DNA of 64,000 nt from Streptomyces griseus (GTDB taxonomy: Bacteria > Actinomycetota > Actinomycetes > Streptomycetales > Streptomycetaceae), in the NCBI RefSeq assembly GCF_900460065.1, contig NZ_UAVD01000025.1:186001-250000 (forward strand). Reading direction: 5' to 3'. Position numbers and translations under genes: made by a program. Under the pieces are notes generated by a model. That model was not told the origin of the DNA, ran no database searches, and saw nothing but the letters and a program-made list of their open reading frames with translations. Of this stretch, positions 1 through 8,519 are shown in pieces (position 1 is the first letter of the stretch; every line of letters begins with the position of its first letter).

Positions 1-89
1 ACCCCACGGGGAGGGGGCGCCGCGCGCAGGGGGCGCCCCTCTGCCGCGTACGGCGACGCCTGCGCCCCCTCCCCGTCGTCCGTGAGGGG

Positions 90-950
90 CTACGCCCCCT
101 TGAGCTCCTGCCGCTGCCGGCCGAGCCCCGCCACCTCCAGGTCCACCACATCGCCCGCCCTCAGGTACGGCTTCGGCTCGGGCTGCCCCATCGCGACCCC
201 GGCGGGCGTACCGGTGTTGATCACGTCGCCCGGGTAGAGCGTCATGAAGTGGCTGAGGTAGCGGACGACCTCGCCGACCGGGAAGATCTGCTCGGCCGTG
301 GTGCCGTCCTGCCTCAGCTCGCCGTTGACCCAGAGGCGCAGCGACAGGTCCTGCGGGTCGGGCACCTCGTCGGCGGTGACCAGCCAGGGCCCCAGCGGGT
401 TGAACGTCTCGCAGTTCTTGCCCTTGTCCCAGGTGCCGCCGCGCTCGATCTGGAACTCGCGCTCCGAGACGTCGTGCGCCGTCGCGTACCCGGCGACGTG
501 CGCGAGTCCCTCCTCGGCCGTCTCCAGGTAGCGGGCGGTGCGTCCGATGACGACGGCCAGCTCGACCTCCCAGTCGGTCTTGCGGCTGCCGCGCGGCACC
601 AGGACCGTGTCGTGGGGCCCGACGACGGTGTCCGGGGCCTTGAAGAACAGGATCGGCTCCGCCGGGATCTCCGCACCCGTCTCGGCGGCGTGGTCGTGGT
701 AGTTCAGCCCGATGCACACGATCTTGCCGATGCGCCCCAGCGGCGGGCCGATCCGCAGCCCCGTCGCGTCCAGGGCGGGCAGCACCCCGGGCGCCCCGGC
801 GGCGGCCCGTACCCGGGCGAGCGCGGAGGCGTCGGCGAGCAGCTCGCCGTCGATGTCGGGGACGATCCCCGACAGATCACGCAGCGTCCCGTCGCGGTCG
901 AGAAGTGCGGGGCGCTCGGCGCCCGCCGTACCGACTCGAAGCAGCTTCAA
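90..950 (-). CDS. Fumarylacetoacetate hydrolase (FAH) family protein
   Basis: 286 aa. FAH-fold enzymes are metal-dependent hydrolases, decarboxylases or isomerases acting on C-C bonds of 2-oxo or acylpyruvate compounds; the substrate here cannot be read from sequence. A short N-terminal domain precedes the catalytic fold, which opens at KIVCIGLNYHDHAAE and carries the acidic metal-site segments EPILFFKAPD and DWEVELAVVIGR, ending with GDVINTGTPAGV. A TTG start at 950 is preferred because AGGAG lies 8 nt upstream and the protein then begins MKLLRVG, usual for actinobacterial members. A much longer reading frame runs upstream but has no family similarity before this point. It is last in a run of minus-strand genes. 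Confidence 0.9.
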   Translation of the reverse strand: MKLLRVGTAGAERPALLDRDGTLRDLSGIVPDIDGELLADASALARVRAAAGAPGVLPALDATGLRIGPPLGRIGKIVCIGLNYHDHAAETGAEIPAEPILFFKAPDTVVGPHDTVLVPRGSRKTDWEVELAVVIGRTARYLETAEEGLAHVAGYATAHDVSEREFQIERGGTWDKGKNCETFNPLGPWLVTADEVPDPQDLSLRLWVNGELRQDGTTAEQIFPVGEVVRYLSHFMTLYPGDVINTGTPAGVAMGQPEPKPYLRAGDVVDLEVAGLGRQRQELKGA

Positions 951-1087
951 CGGTCCAACTCCTCTTGGTCGAGGTGGCGGCCCTCCGGCGGGGTGCGGCC
1001 GACGGAGGACTTGGCCGATCGTCCAAGAGATGCGATCACTCCGCAAGACCTCGTTCACACACTGGACCGGTGCGGCGGGCGGGCCGC

Positions 1088-1858
1088 TTACGCCGCCGTG
1101 GCCACGGCGCTGCCGGCGACCGGCATGTCCCGGTAGAGCCAGGCCCGCTCGACGGCGGTCCAGGTGGTCGTGGTGACGACGTACAGGGCGGCGGCCAGCG
1201 GCACGACGGCCACGGTGATCAGCGTGAAGAACGACATCAGCGGCATCACCTTCGCCATCGCGCCCATCCCGGGCACGGCCTGTCCGTCCGGTCCGGCGGC
1301 GGGCGTCATCGGGTTGGCGGCCAGTTGCCGCTTGGTGCGCCCGTAGTTGAACGTGGCGACGGCGGTGACGATCGCGAAGAGGCCCAGGTAGACCCATCCC
1401 TGCGCACCGAACATCCCGCCGTTCCCGAGCGCGTCGTGCCAGCGCCCGCCGAGCGGGGCGCCGAGCAGGTCGTGGCTGAGCAGGGCGTTCGGCTCGCCGC
1501 CGATGGAGCCGCTGGAGAACAGGTGGTAGAGCAGGAAGAACGCGGGCATCTGGAGCAGGCTCGGCAGGCAGCCGGAGAGCGGCGACACCTTCTCGGCGGC
1601 GTGCAGCTCCATGATCGCCTTCTGCATCTTCTCCGGGTTCTTGCCGTGCTTCTTGCGGAGTTCGGCGATCTGCGGCTGGAGCCGGCTGCGGGCCTTCTGC
1701 CCGCGTGCGGCGGCCCGCGACAGGGGGTGGACGGCCAGCCGGACGAGCGCGGTGAACAGGACGATCGCGGCGGCGGTGGACGCGGTCTGGAAGAACGGCT
1801 GGAGCAGGTCGGCGAGGGAGCCGACCAGGCTCGCGAAAGCGGACATGAAGGCGGACAT
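1088..1858 (-). CDS. YidC/Oxa1-family membrane protein insertase paralogue
   Basis: 256 aa, short for YidC and lacking the long periplasmic domain of Gram-negative homologues, as expected for Gram-positive YidC. It inserts or folds membrane proteins in the cytoplasmic membrane. Visible features are a first membrane segment near residues 25-45 containing the family arginine (ALVRLAVHPLS), a basic coiled hairpin (ELRKKHGKNPEKMQ), the conserved LPSLLQMPAFFLLYHLF segment, and further hydrophobic stretches near 155-175 and 210-235. GGAGG lies 8 nt before the ATG at 1858; a second in-frame ATG follows at 1846. The main housekeeping copy normally sits by rnpA/jag near the origin, so this is probably an accessory copy. 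It lies 200 bp downstream of the DUF6412 gene, likely the same transcript. Confidence 0.9.
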   Translation of the reverse strand: MSAFMSAFASLVGSLADLLQPFFQTASTAAAIVLFTALVRLAVHPLSRAAARGQKARSRLQPQIAELRKKHGKNPEKMQKAIMELHAAEKVSPLSGCLPSLLQMPAFFLLYHLFSSGSIGGEPNALLSHDLLGAPLGGRWHDALGNGGMFGAQGWVYLGLFAIVTAVATFNYGRTKRQLAANPMTPAAGPDGQAVPGMGAMAKVMPLMSFFTLITVAVVPLAAALYVVTTTTWTAVERAWLYRDMPVAGSAVATAA

Positions 1859-2059
1859 GGGTGAGCCCTCCGGGGGTCTCGTCGTGCCGGGAGGTACCTG
1901 CGAGGAGGTACGGGGTGATCACTCGGCATGACGACCGGCGCGGGGGGGCACCGCCCGTACGGGACGACGTACGTACGCCGAAGACGCGCAGGACACGCGA
2001 GACGCGGGAGACGCGAGGGGTTACGTACGAGGAACGTGCGGGAGAGGTGCGGCGGTTCG

Positions 2060-2392
2060 CTACGCGGCGGCCGTCAGGAGGGCGTGCCCGGGTGCCCGGG
2101 GACGTGTGCGGCCCCGGGCGTCGGGGTCGCGTTGCGGGAGGAACGCGGTGCGCTTCTCCCGGTCCCTGATCGCCGTACGGACCCGGGTGCGGGGCACCGG
2201 GGACGCGCAGCGGGCGCTGATGACGGAGCAGGCCAGGAGCGCGGATCCGGCGGCGGCGGTGGCGGCGAGCGCGACGGCCGCGGAGAGGCTGCCGCCCTCG
2301 GCGAGGAGCACCTCGGTGAGGAAGAGGACGAGGAGTCCGGCGGGCCGGAGCAGCCGGGCGAAGGCGCGGCGCAGGGCGTTGGCGTCCCGCAC
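2060..2392 (-). CDS. DUF6412-type small membrane protein
   Basis: 110 aa. The N-terminal half is hydrophobic, with two likely membrane segments (about residues 13-30 and 36-58); the C-terminal half is basic and soluble with a TAIRDREKRTAFLPQRDPD motif. I recognise the sequence type as the actinobacterial family found next to this YidC paralogue; its function is unknown. The GTG at 2392 is chosen because AGGAGG lies 8 nt upstream. A TATAAC -10-like hexamer lies at 2465-2460, overlapping the end of the upstream symporter gene. Linkage to YidC suggests a role in membrane-protein insertion or envelope upkeep, but that is inference. Confidence 0.75.
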   Translation of the reverse strand: MRDANALRRAFARLLRPAGLLVLFLTEVLLAEGGSLSAAVALAATAAAGSALLACSVISARCASPVPRTRVRTAIRDREKRTAFLPQRDPDARGRTRPRAPGHALLTAAA

Positions 2393-2460
2393 GCTGACCA
2401 CCTCCTGCCCTTCCCGGGGCTCGATGCCGCCGTACGAGGACGCGTACGGCACTCCCTTCG

Positions 2461-4014
2461 TTATACACGATGATCGGATGCGCACCGGGCGGCCCGGGCG
2501 ACGTCGAGGGACTCGTCCTCCTCCCCCACCGGGTCGTGGGCCAGCACCTCCGCGTCGGGCCGGGGGTCCGCGTCGCGGGGCCCGGCGAGGGTGACGGCGA
2601 GCGCGACGGCCAGATTGGCGGCGAGCGCGACGAGCCCGGCGTTCACACCCCCCACCGGGTCGTTCCCGGTGAAGACGAGGGCGCAGACCACCGCCACGCC
2701 GACGATCAGCCCGCTGAACGCGCCCCGGAAGGTGAGCCGCCGCCAGACCAGGGCGAGCAGCACCATCGGCAGGAGCTGCGCCATCCCCTCGTACGAGATG
2801 AGGGAGAGGCGTACGAGGGTGTTGGGGGCGGTGTACGTGAGGAGCAGCGCGAGCGAGCCGGCGACGACCACGACGACCTGGGCGGCGGATTTCTGCCGCT
2901 CGGCGAAGCGCGGCACGAGCGACAGCACGCTGCGCCCCCACATCGTCCCGATGACCAGCATGAAGACGGCCATGGGCACGATGGAGGAGAGCGCCGCGGC
3001 GACCCCGACGAGGCCGACGGCCCAGGCGGGCAGCGCGTCGACGACCAGCTTGAAGAGTGCGAGGTTCGACTCCGCCCCGGTCAGTCCCGGCACCACGAAC
3101 AGGGCGGCGAGGCCGAGCAGCATCGGCACGAAGAGGAGGACGTTGTACGCGGGCAGGTACACGGCGTTGCGGCGCAGCGCGTCGGCGCTGCGGGCCCCGA
3201 GGTATCCGGCGACGGTGGTCGGGAAGATGACGACGGTCAGCGAGTTCAGGAACGTGGTGCTGATGAACCACAGCTCCCCGAACCCGCTGCCGCCGCCGTC
3301 CCCGCTCCCGCCCCCGTGTCCCGGGAGGGTCAGCCACTCGCCCTTCTCGGTGACGAGCCGGTCGAGGAAGGGCCCGTACCCGTCGAAGTAGTGCAGCGGT
3401 ACGGAGAACGCGAGGAACCCGAGGGTGGCGATGACCAGGACATCCTTCAGCACGGACACCCAGGCGCTGCCGCGGAGCCCGCTGACCACGACGAATCCGG
3501 TGGTGACGGCGAAGGCGACGAAGTAGGCCCAGTTCAGGCTGACGGCCCCGTAGGAGATGACGGAGAGGACCACCCCCATGCCGGTGATCTGGAGCTGGAT
3601 GTAGGGCAGCAGGAAGACGGTGGCCAGCACCGCGACCACCGCACCGAGCCAGGGCCGGCCGAAGCGGTGGGCGACCATGTCGGTGATCCCGACGAGGCCG
3701 TGCCGGCGGGCGTACGCCCAGAGCATCGGCCCGACGACGTACCCGATCGCGTAACCGCACGACATGTAGGCGACGACGTACAGCACCGGTGCCCCGTAGT
3801 TGTAGCCCCAGCCCGCGGCCCCCAGATAGCTGAAGCTGGTGTAGCCCTCGCCCGCCATCAGCACCCAGATGAAGACGGGCCCCAGACTCCGCCCGCCCAC
3901 GGACCACTCGGCGAGCCCACCGCCCTTGCCGCGCCCGCGCAGGGCGAGGAGGCCGAGGGCGACGGTGGCGACCATGAAGACGGCGAAGACGGAGGTGGCG
4001 ACGGCGGCGTTCAC
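2461..4014 (-). CDS. Sodium:solute symporter (SSS family), MctP-like
   Basis: 517 aa, with roughly 12-13 hydrophobic segments. It is a cytoplasmic-membrane secondary transporter that probably couples sodium entry to uptake of a small solute. Family hallmarks are SVGGRSLGPVFIWVLMAGEG near the N-terminus, YARRHGLVGITDMVAHRFGR, and the VVSGLRGSAWVSVLKD segment. The C-terminal ~40 residues are acidic and cytoplasmic. The GTG start at 4014 overlaps the stop of the DUF3311 gene by four bases (GTGA), implying translational coupling. In the SSS families known for monocarboxylates (MctP), a small DUF3311 protein precedes the permease in just this way, so monocarboxylate or amino-acid uptake is the best guess. 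Confidence 0.92.
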   Translation of the reverse strand: MNAAVATSVFAVFMVATVALGLLALRGRGKGGGLAEWSVGGRSLGPVFIWVLMAGEGYTSFSYLGAAGWGYNYGAPVLYVVAYMSCGYAIGYVVGPMLWAYARRHGLVGITDMVAHRFGRPWLGAVVAVLATVFLLPYIQLQITGMGVVLSVISYGAVSLNWAYFVAFAVTTGFVVVSGLRGSAWVSVLKDVLVIATLGFLAFSVPLHYFDGYGPFLDRLVTEKGEWLTLPGHGGGSGDGGGSGFGELWFISTTFLNSLTVVIFPTTVAGYLGARSADALRRNAVYLPAYNVLLFVPMLLGLAALFVVPGLTGAESNLALFKLVVDALPAWAVGLVGVAAALSSIVPMAVFMLVIGTMWGRSVLSLVPRFAERQKSAAQVVVVVAGSLALLLTYTAPNTLVRLSLISYEGMAQLLPMVLLALVWRRLTFRGAFSGLIVGVAVVCALVFTGNDPVGGVNAGLVALAANLAVALAVTLAGPRDADPRPDAEVLAHDPVGEEDESLDVARAARCASDHRV

Positions 4015-4208
4015 CGGAGGTCCCCTCTCCGCGCGAGCCACACGGCGACCGGCGTGAGGAGGGTCGCCCCGAGGAGCCACACGAAGAGGAAGGGCACGCC
4101 GAACACGAGGGGGGTGACCCGGTTCACGAACGGCAGCGCGCCGAGGTACAGGACGTGGGGGACGAGCAGCCACAGCAGCCGGGGGCGTCGTCTGATCACT
4201 CCGAACAC
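4011..4208 (-). CDS. DUF3311 small membrane protein, symporter partner
   Basis: 65 aa with two hydrophobic segments separated by a short loop (LLWLLVPHVLYLGALPF and FLFVWLLGATLLTPVAVWL). DUF3311 proteins are encoded directly upstream of SSS symporters and are thought to be small accessory subunits. Here the stop codon overlaps the symporter start. GTG at 4208 is used; a second in-frame GTG lies three codons later and the ribosome site is not decisive. Confidence 0.85.
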   Translation of the reverse strand: MFGVIRRRPRLLWLLVPHVLYLGALPFVNRVTPLVFGVPFLFVWLLGATLLTPVAVWLARRGDLR

Positions 4209-4247
4209 CCGGGGACCCTACTCCCGCCCGCCCGCCCGGCGTCGCCG

Positions 4248-5309
4248 TCACCGCGGACGCATCGAGGTGAGCTTCCCCCAGACGATGAGCCGGTAGCGGG
4301 AGCTGAACTCGGGGGTGCAGGTGGTCAGCGTCAGGTAGTAGCCGGGCGCGCTGTAGCCGACGGAGGTGGTGATGTTGCTGCGCGGCACGGGCGCGATGAC
4401 GCCGCTGTCCGAAGGGGCGGTCCGGGCGAGGCGTTTGCCGACGGTGTACGTGTAGACGGCGTCCCGGGTCTCGACGGTGATCCGGTCACCGGCGCGCAGC
4501 CGGTCGATGCGCCGGAAGGGCTCGCCGTGCGTGTTGCGGTGCCCGGCGAGCGCGAAGTTCCCGGCCTGCCCGGCCTGCGCGGTGCGGGCGTAGTGCCCGA
4601 CGTACCCCCGGTCGAGCACCCCGCCCTTGCTGGTGCCCTCGGCGACGGGGGCGGTGAGCCCGATCCGGGGGATGCGCAGCACGGCGTACGCCTGGTCCCA
4701 GCGGGGAGCGGACCGGGAACGGGCCGGGGCTCCGGACGCCGCCGGGGCGGCAGACGGGGCCGGGACCGCCCCGCCCGCGCGGTCGGGGGCCGGAGGCCGG
4801 GGGCTCCCCTCCACCACCGGATCCCCGGCCGCGCCGGGCTCGCCCCACTCCCGCTCCAGGCTCCGCACGGTGCGCCCGGCCTCGGCGCGTGCCTCGCGGT
4901 TGGTCCACCACAGCTGGTGGGCGACAAGGAGCAGGAGCACGACACCGAGGGTCACGACGAGCTCGGCCGCCCCCCACAGCCCCCGGGCGAGGAGGCGCGG
5001 CGCACCGCCCCCGCCGCCGCGCACAGCCGACCGCCCCCGGACCCTCCGGACCTCGCGGGCCCCCAGGACCTTCGGAACCTCCCCGGCCCACCGGGCCCAC
5101 CGGGCCTCCAGGACCTTCCGGTCCTCCCGGGCCCACCGCCCCTTCCGCGCCTCCCGGGACCTTCGGGGCCACCGGGGCCACCGGGCCTCCCCGGCCCACC
5201 GGATCCCCCGTCCCGACCGGACCCGCCGGGCAGAGCGGCCCCGCCCCCGCCGGCCCCGTACAGCTCGCCAGTCCCGTCGGCCCCGTACAGTTCCCCAGTC
5301 CCGCAGCAT
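4248..5309 (-). CDS. Class E sortase with unusual Trp/Arg-rich N-terminal extension
   Basis: 353 aa. Class E sortases are membrane-anchored transpeptidases of high-GC Gram-positives that attach LAXTG-type surface proteins (chaplins in Streptomyces) to peptidoglycan. One membrane segment lies at about residues 116-135. The sortase fold follows, with catalytic His257 ([10 protein letters not shown]), Cys331 (TLTTC) and Arg338 (SSRYRL). The first ~100 residues are an extremely basic cytoplasmic tail with repeated RWARWAR / DRKVLEARW blocks encoded by a degenerate repeat. ATG at 5309 is preferred (AGAGG 8 nt upstream); an in-frame GTG lies at 5318. The tail composition suggests recent repeat expansion, and its translation start is less certain than the catalytic part. 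Confidence 0.85.
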   Translation of the reverse strand: MLRDWGTVRGRRDWRAVRGRRGRGRSARRVRSGRGIRWAGEARWPRWPRRSREARKGRWAREDRKVLEARWARWAGEVPKVLGAREVRRVRGRSAVRGGGGGAPRLLARGLWGAAELVVTLGVVLLLLVAHQLWWTNREARAEAGRTVRSLEREWGEPGAAGDPVVEGSPRPPAPDRAGGAVPAPSAAPAASGAPARSRSAPRWDQAYAVLRIPRIGLTAPVAEGTSKGGVLDRGYVGHYARTAQAGQAGNFALAGHRNTHGEPFRRIDRLRAGDRITVETRDAVYTYTVGKRLARTAPSDSGVIAPVPRSNITTSVGYSAPGYYLTLTTCTPEFSSRYRLIVWGKLTSMRPR

Positions 5310-5317
5310 CGACGTCA

Positions 5318-5510
5318 CCTCTCCGGTCCGCTCCGGCCCCGATCCGCCCCCGGCCCGCTCCCCATCCGCGCCGGTTCGCTCCAGTCCGCCCCGATCCGCC
5401 CCCGGTCCAGTCCGCGCCCGGTTCGCACCGGTCCGACCCCGGCCCGCTCCGATCCGCACCGGCGGCACCGGTCCGCACCGATCCGCCCCCGGTCCGCGCC
5501 GCCTCGGCGC
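5318..5510. repeat. Degenerate GC-rich tandem repeat upstream of the sortase gene
   Basis: About 190 bp of imperfect repeats built from variants of GATCCGCCCCCGG and GGTCCG; the 13-mer GATCCGCCCCCGG recurs near 5341, 5392 and 5480, with a near copy near 5451. It lies in the sortase leader. Open frames cross it on both strands but look like low-complexity shadows. Confidence 0.6.
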
Positions 5511-5706
5511 GTAGGACGCCGTACGGACACCGGAGCCGTGCCCGCCCGTGCGGGCACGGCTCAAGACCCACGACCCACGACCCACGGCGTCGTACGGGCA
5601 TGGCGCGCACGGTAGGGGCAAACCTCACAACTCTCCAGACTTCTCCCCCTTCTCCTCCCCCGCCCTCTCCTCCACGCCGTCACCGACCGGCAGTACCGTG
5701 TGGTCC

Positions 5707-6711
5707 ATGCGCCCCGACACGCCTGCCGACCACACCACCGAAGCCGAGCGTCTGCTCCGCACCGCGGCGCAGTACCCCGAGGACCACGAACCGCTGATCC
5801 TCCAGGCCGCGGCCCACCTGGAACTCGCGGGCGACCGCGCCCGCGCGAGCACGCTCTACGACGACCTCCTTGCCGCCCCCGACGCCACCGTCGACCACCC
5901 GCACCTGATCAAGGCCCTGAAGGCGGCCAACCTCTGGGAGTACGGCCACGAGGCCGAGGCCCGGGCGATCATCGACGGCATCCGTGCCGCGGGCCCGCTG
6001 GACGCGGCGCCGTGGCAGGTGGCGGCGGAGACCCTGGAGGCGCACGACGAGCTGGAGAAGGCGCACGACTTCCTCTCGACCGCGCTGACCCTGCTGCTGG
6101 CCCCCGGCGAGGAGGTCCCGTACACCGTCCAGTCCCTGCTGACCGGCCGCCACCGGGTGCGCAGGCTGATGGGCCTGGACCACGACGCCTGGGACGAACT
6201 GGCGGGCCAACTGCACACGGCCCCGGTCCCCCTGGACGAACTGCACGACCCGAAGCGCCTGTGGTCGCTGGGCTCATCGGACCCGGTCGAGCTGAAGGCC
6301 GAGATCACCCGCCTCCGCGCCGAGTTGGGGACCTACCGTACGGCGCTCTCCCGCCCGTTCCCGGTCGCCGTCCTGCACTGGCCCACGGACGAACTGCGGG
6401 AACTGCTCACCGCGTACCCGGCGTTGACCGGGGAGTACGTGGACCGCGCCACACACCTGGACCGCCTGGAGGCCGCGCTCCGGGACCTCCACGCGGCGGG
6501 CACCCCGAATCTGGGCATCGTCACGGGGACGGTCCCCTCGTACGAGGCGTTCGCCGCCTCCGAAGCCGCTTCCCCGGCCGCCCCGGGCCTCCTCCCCCAG
6601 TACGCCACCACCCTGGCCGCCCGGGGCCGCGCCATCCCCTGGCCCCCGTCGCGCACAGCCGCCTGCTGGTGCGGCAGCGGAGAGACCTACGGGCGGTGCC
6701 ACGGGGTGTGA
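5707..6711 (+). CDS. TPR-like protein with C-terminal SEC-C zinc motif
   Basis: 334 aa. The N-terminal half reads as tetratricopeptide-like helical pairs ([19 protein letters not shown], then [21 protein letters not shown]), suggesting a protein-protein interaction scaffold. The last ~20 residues contain [15 protein letters not shown], the SEC-C zinc-binding motif found in SecA and many unrelated proteins. Function is otherwise unknown. ATG at 5707 has no Shine-Dalgarno; the upstream TACCGT lies at a spacing compatible with a leaderless transcript, but GTG codons just upstream are alternatives. It is the last gene before the terminator that borders the defence island. Confidence 0.85.
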   Translation: MRPDTPADHTTEAERLLRTAAQYPEDHEPLILQAAAHLELAGDRARASTLYDDLLAAPDATVDHPHLIKALKAANLWEYGHEAEARAIIDGIRAAGPLDAAPWQVAAETLEAHDELEKAHDFLSTALTLLLAPGEEVPYTVQSLLTGRHRVRRLMGLDHDAWDELAGQLHTAPVPLDELHDPKRLWSLGSSDPVELKAEITRLRAELGTYRTALSRPFPVAVLHWPTDELRELLTAYPALTGEYVDRATHLDRLEAALRDLHAAGTPNLGIVTGTVPSYEAFAASEAASPAAPGLLPQYATTLAARGRAIPWPPSRTAACWCGSGETYGRCHGV

Positions 6712-6720
6712 CCCCGATCC

Positions 6721-6779
6721 CGACGACCGTGGCCCGGAACCCCGCACGAGGGGTGCGGGGTTCCGGGCCACGGCCGTCG
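6721..6779. terminator. Strong hairpin terminator at left edge of defence island
   Basis: Arms 6721-6747 and 6753-6779 form a 27-bp stem with one mismatch and a 5-nt loop. It lies just after the SEC-C stop codon, with no gene between it and the start of the MORC-like gene at 6944. Confidence 0.85.
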
Positions 6780-6943
6780 GCGTGTGGTCCACGAGCCGTT
6801 CACGGGGGACTGCCGGGCGCGGAACCAGGCGATTCACTCAATGGCCCTCGTACACCCAACCTTTCCCATACGATCACATTTCAACGATCAACTCAGGGCC
6901 GACGTCCCCACACGGGCCCCGTCATGTGTGCGAGGAAGTCTTC

Positions 6944-8473
6944 ATGCCGCCCTACCAGCCTTCCGCGGACTGGCAGTACGAGATCCCGGTCGCGGGAAGC
7001 AAGCGCCTGCCGCCCGCGGCGCGTTACGTCGAGTCGCTGACACACCAGGGATACGGCTTCGAGGCGGCCGTCGCCGACCTCGTCGACAACTCCATCGACG
7101 CGGGCGCCCGTAACGTCGTGATCAGCTTCCTCCGGGACGACCAGCGGCTCGTGGGGCTGCTGGTCGTGGACGATGGCTCCGGCATGAACGACGAGACGCT
7201 CGACACCGCCATGACGGTCGGCGGACGCCAGGAGTACGGGGACGGCTCGCTCGGTCACTTCGGCGCCGGCCTCAAGGCCGCCTCGCTCTCGCACGCCGAC
7301 TCCCTCACCGTGATCAGCCGCACCAAGCGCAGCCCGTCGACCGGCCGCCGCTGGCTGACCGCGAGCGCCCGCGCCGACTTCACCTGCGACATCGTGGACC
7401 CCCGCTACTGCCAGGCGCTCGTCGACCGCTACGACGGCCTGATCGAGTGGCACGGCACGATCGTCCGCTGGGACCGGGTCCGCGCCTTCGAGACGATCAC
7501 CGCCGGCCAGGCCGACCGCTTCCTGAACGACGCCATCGAGAAGCTGGAGACCCACCTCGGTCTCCACCTCCACCGCTTCCTGGCCCGCGACGGCTTCCAC
7601 GTCGACATCGTCGTCGAGGACGTGACGACGGGGGAGGAACTCGACCACCGCGGCGTCGAGCCGATCGACCCGTTCGGCTACCGGATCTCCGGCCGGCCCG
7701 GCTTCCCGCGCACCTACACGGCCCCGGTGGAGGGTGTCGGCGAGGTCGCGCTGACCGCCCACGTCTGGCAGCCGAAGTCCCCGCTGGTGAGCTTCCGGGG
7801 AATCGGCCCGCTCGCCGAACGCCAGGGGTTCTACATCTACCGCAACAACCGTCTCGTCCAGGCGGGCGGCTGGAACGGCACCCGCAGCCCGGAGGGCCAC
7901 CTCGCGCTGGCCCGCATCGCCATCGACCTGCCGGCCGAGGCGAACGACGTCTTCAGCCTCACGGTCAAGAAGGACGGCGTCGCGGTCACCCCGGCCTTCG
8001 CCCGCGGCCTGGAACAGGCGCGGGACAGCGCGGGGAACGACTTCGCGTCCTACGTCAAGGAGGCGGAGGCGACCTACCGGGAAGCGGCCCGGCGTGCCAC
8101 CGAACCCCAGCGCAAGGCGGTCCTCCCCGCCGGCAAGGGCCTGGACCCCCGGCTGAAGCGCACGTTGCGCGACGAGCTGCCCGAGCTGGAGGGCGAGGAC
8201 CCGATCACGTTCCGCTGGGACAGCCTGGCGTCCGACGTGTTCTTCGAACTCGACCGCGAGGAAAGGGTGGTGAAGCTCAACAAGGAGTACCGCCAGGTCT
8301 TCAACGGCGGGCGTCGGGGCGGTCTCAACGATGCCCCGGTGGTGAAAAGCATGCTGTACCTCATGGTCAACGAGATCTTCCAGAAGGAACGGGTCCGGGC
8401 CACGCACATCGACAACATCGCCCTGTGGAACAGCGTCCTCGTGACGGCCGCGCGCTGCGAGCTCGCGCGCTGA
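6944..8473 (+). CDS. MORC-like GHKL (Hsp90-type) ATPase
   Basis: 509 aa. GHKL ATPase N-box at residues 43-53 (VADLVDNSIDA), G1 box at 76-81 (DDGSGM) and G2 box at 104-114 (GHFGAGLKAAS). A second domain follows with SFRGIGPLAERQGFYIYRNN, typical of the MutL/MORC S5 fold. Bacterial MORC/MutL-like ATPases paired with Z1 proteins, Vsr nucleases and cytosine methylases have been described as components of restriction-type conflict systems. The position usually held by the general-base Glu is Asp45. ATG at 6944 has AGGAAG 8 nt upstream, and the AT-richer stretch 6840-6900 probably holds the promoter. It begins a same-strand cluster with Z1 (46-bp gap), Vsr and two methyltransferase genes. Confidence 0.88.
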   Translation: MPPYQPSADWQYEIPVAGSKRLPPAARYVESLTHQGYGFEAAVADLVDNSIDAGARNVVISFLRDDQRLVGLLVVDDGSGMNDETLDTAMTVGGRQEYGDGSLGHFGAGLKAASLSHADSLTVISRTKRSPSTGRRWLTASARADFTCDIVDPRYCQALVDRYDGLIEWHGTIVRWDRVRAFETITAGQADRFLNDAIEKLETHLGLHLHRFLARDGFHVDIVVEDVTTGEELDHRGVEPIDPFGYRISGRPGFPRTYTAPVEGVGEVALTAHVWQPKSPLVSFRGIGPLAERQGFYIYRNNRLVQAGGWNGTRSPEGHLALARIAIDLPAEANDVFSLTVKKDGVAVTPAFARGLEQARDSAGNDFASYVKEAEATYREAARRATEPQRKAVLPAGKGLDPRLKRTLRDELPELEGEDPITFRWDSLASDVFFELDREERVVKLNKEYRQVFNGGRRGGLNDAPVVKSMLYLMVNEIFQKERVRATHIDNIALWNSVLVTAARCELAR

Positions 8474-8519
8474 CCCGTCCCGTCACGACACCCCTCCCGC
8501 CGGAGAAGAGATCCGCCAC

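Noticed and set aside
951..2468. Long minus-strand open frame extending the FAH gene to 792 residues
   Set aside because: Upstream part is Arg/Pro-rich shadow of the YidC and DUF6412 genes; the AGGAG/TTG start at 950 fits the family.
4155..5615. 486-residue plus-strand frame with collagen-like Pro-Gly runs
   Set aside because: It is antisense to the sortase, has no ribosome site, and its second half is only repeat DNA; kept as an observation about the repeat.
6893..8407. 504-residue minus-strand frame opposite the MORC-like gene
   Set aside because: Composition (Val/Gly/Arg/Glu) is typical of the antisense of a GC-rich gene; no motif.
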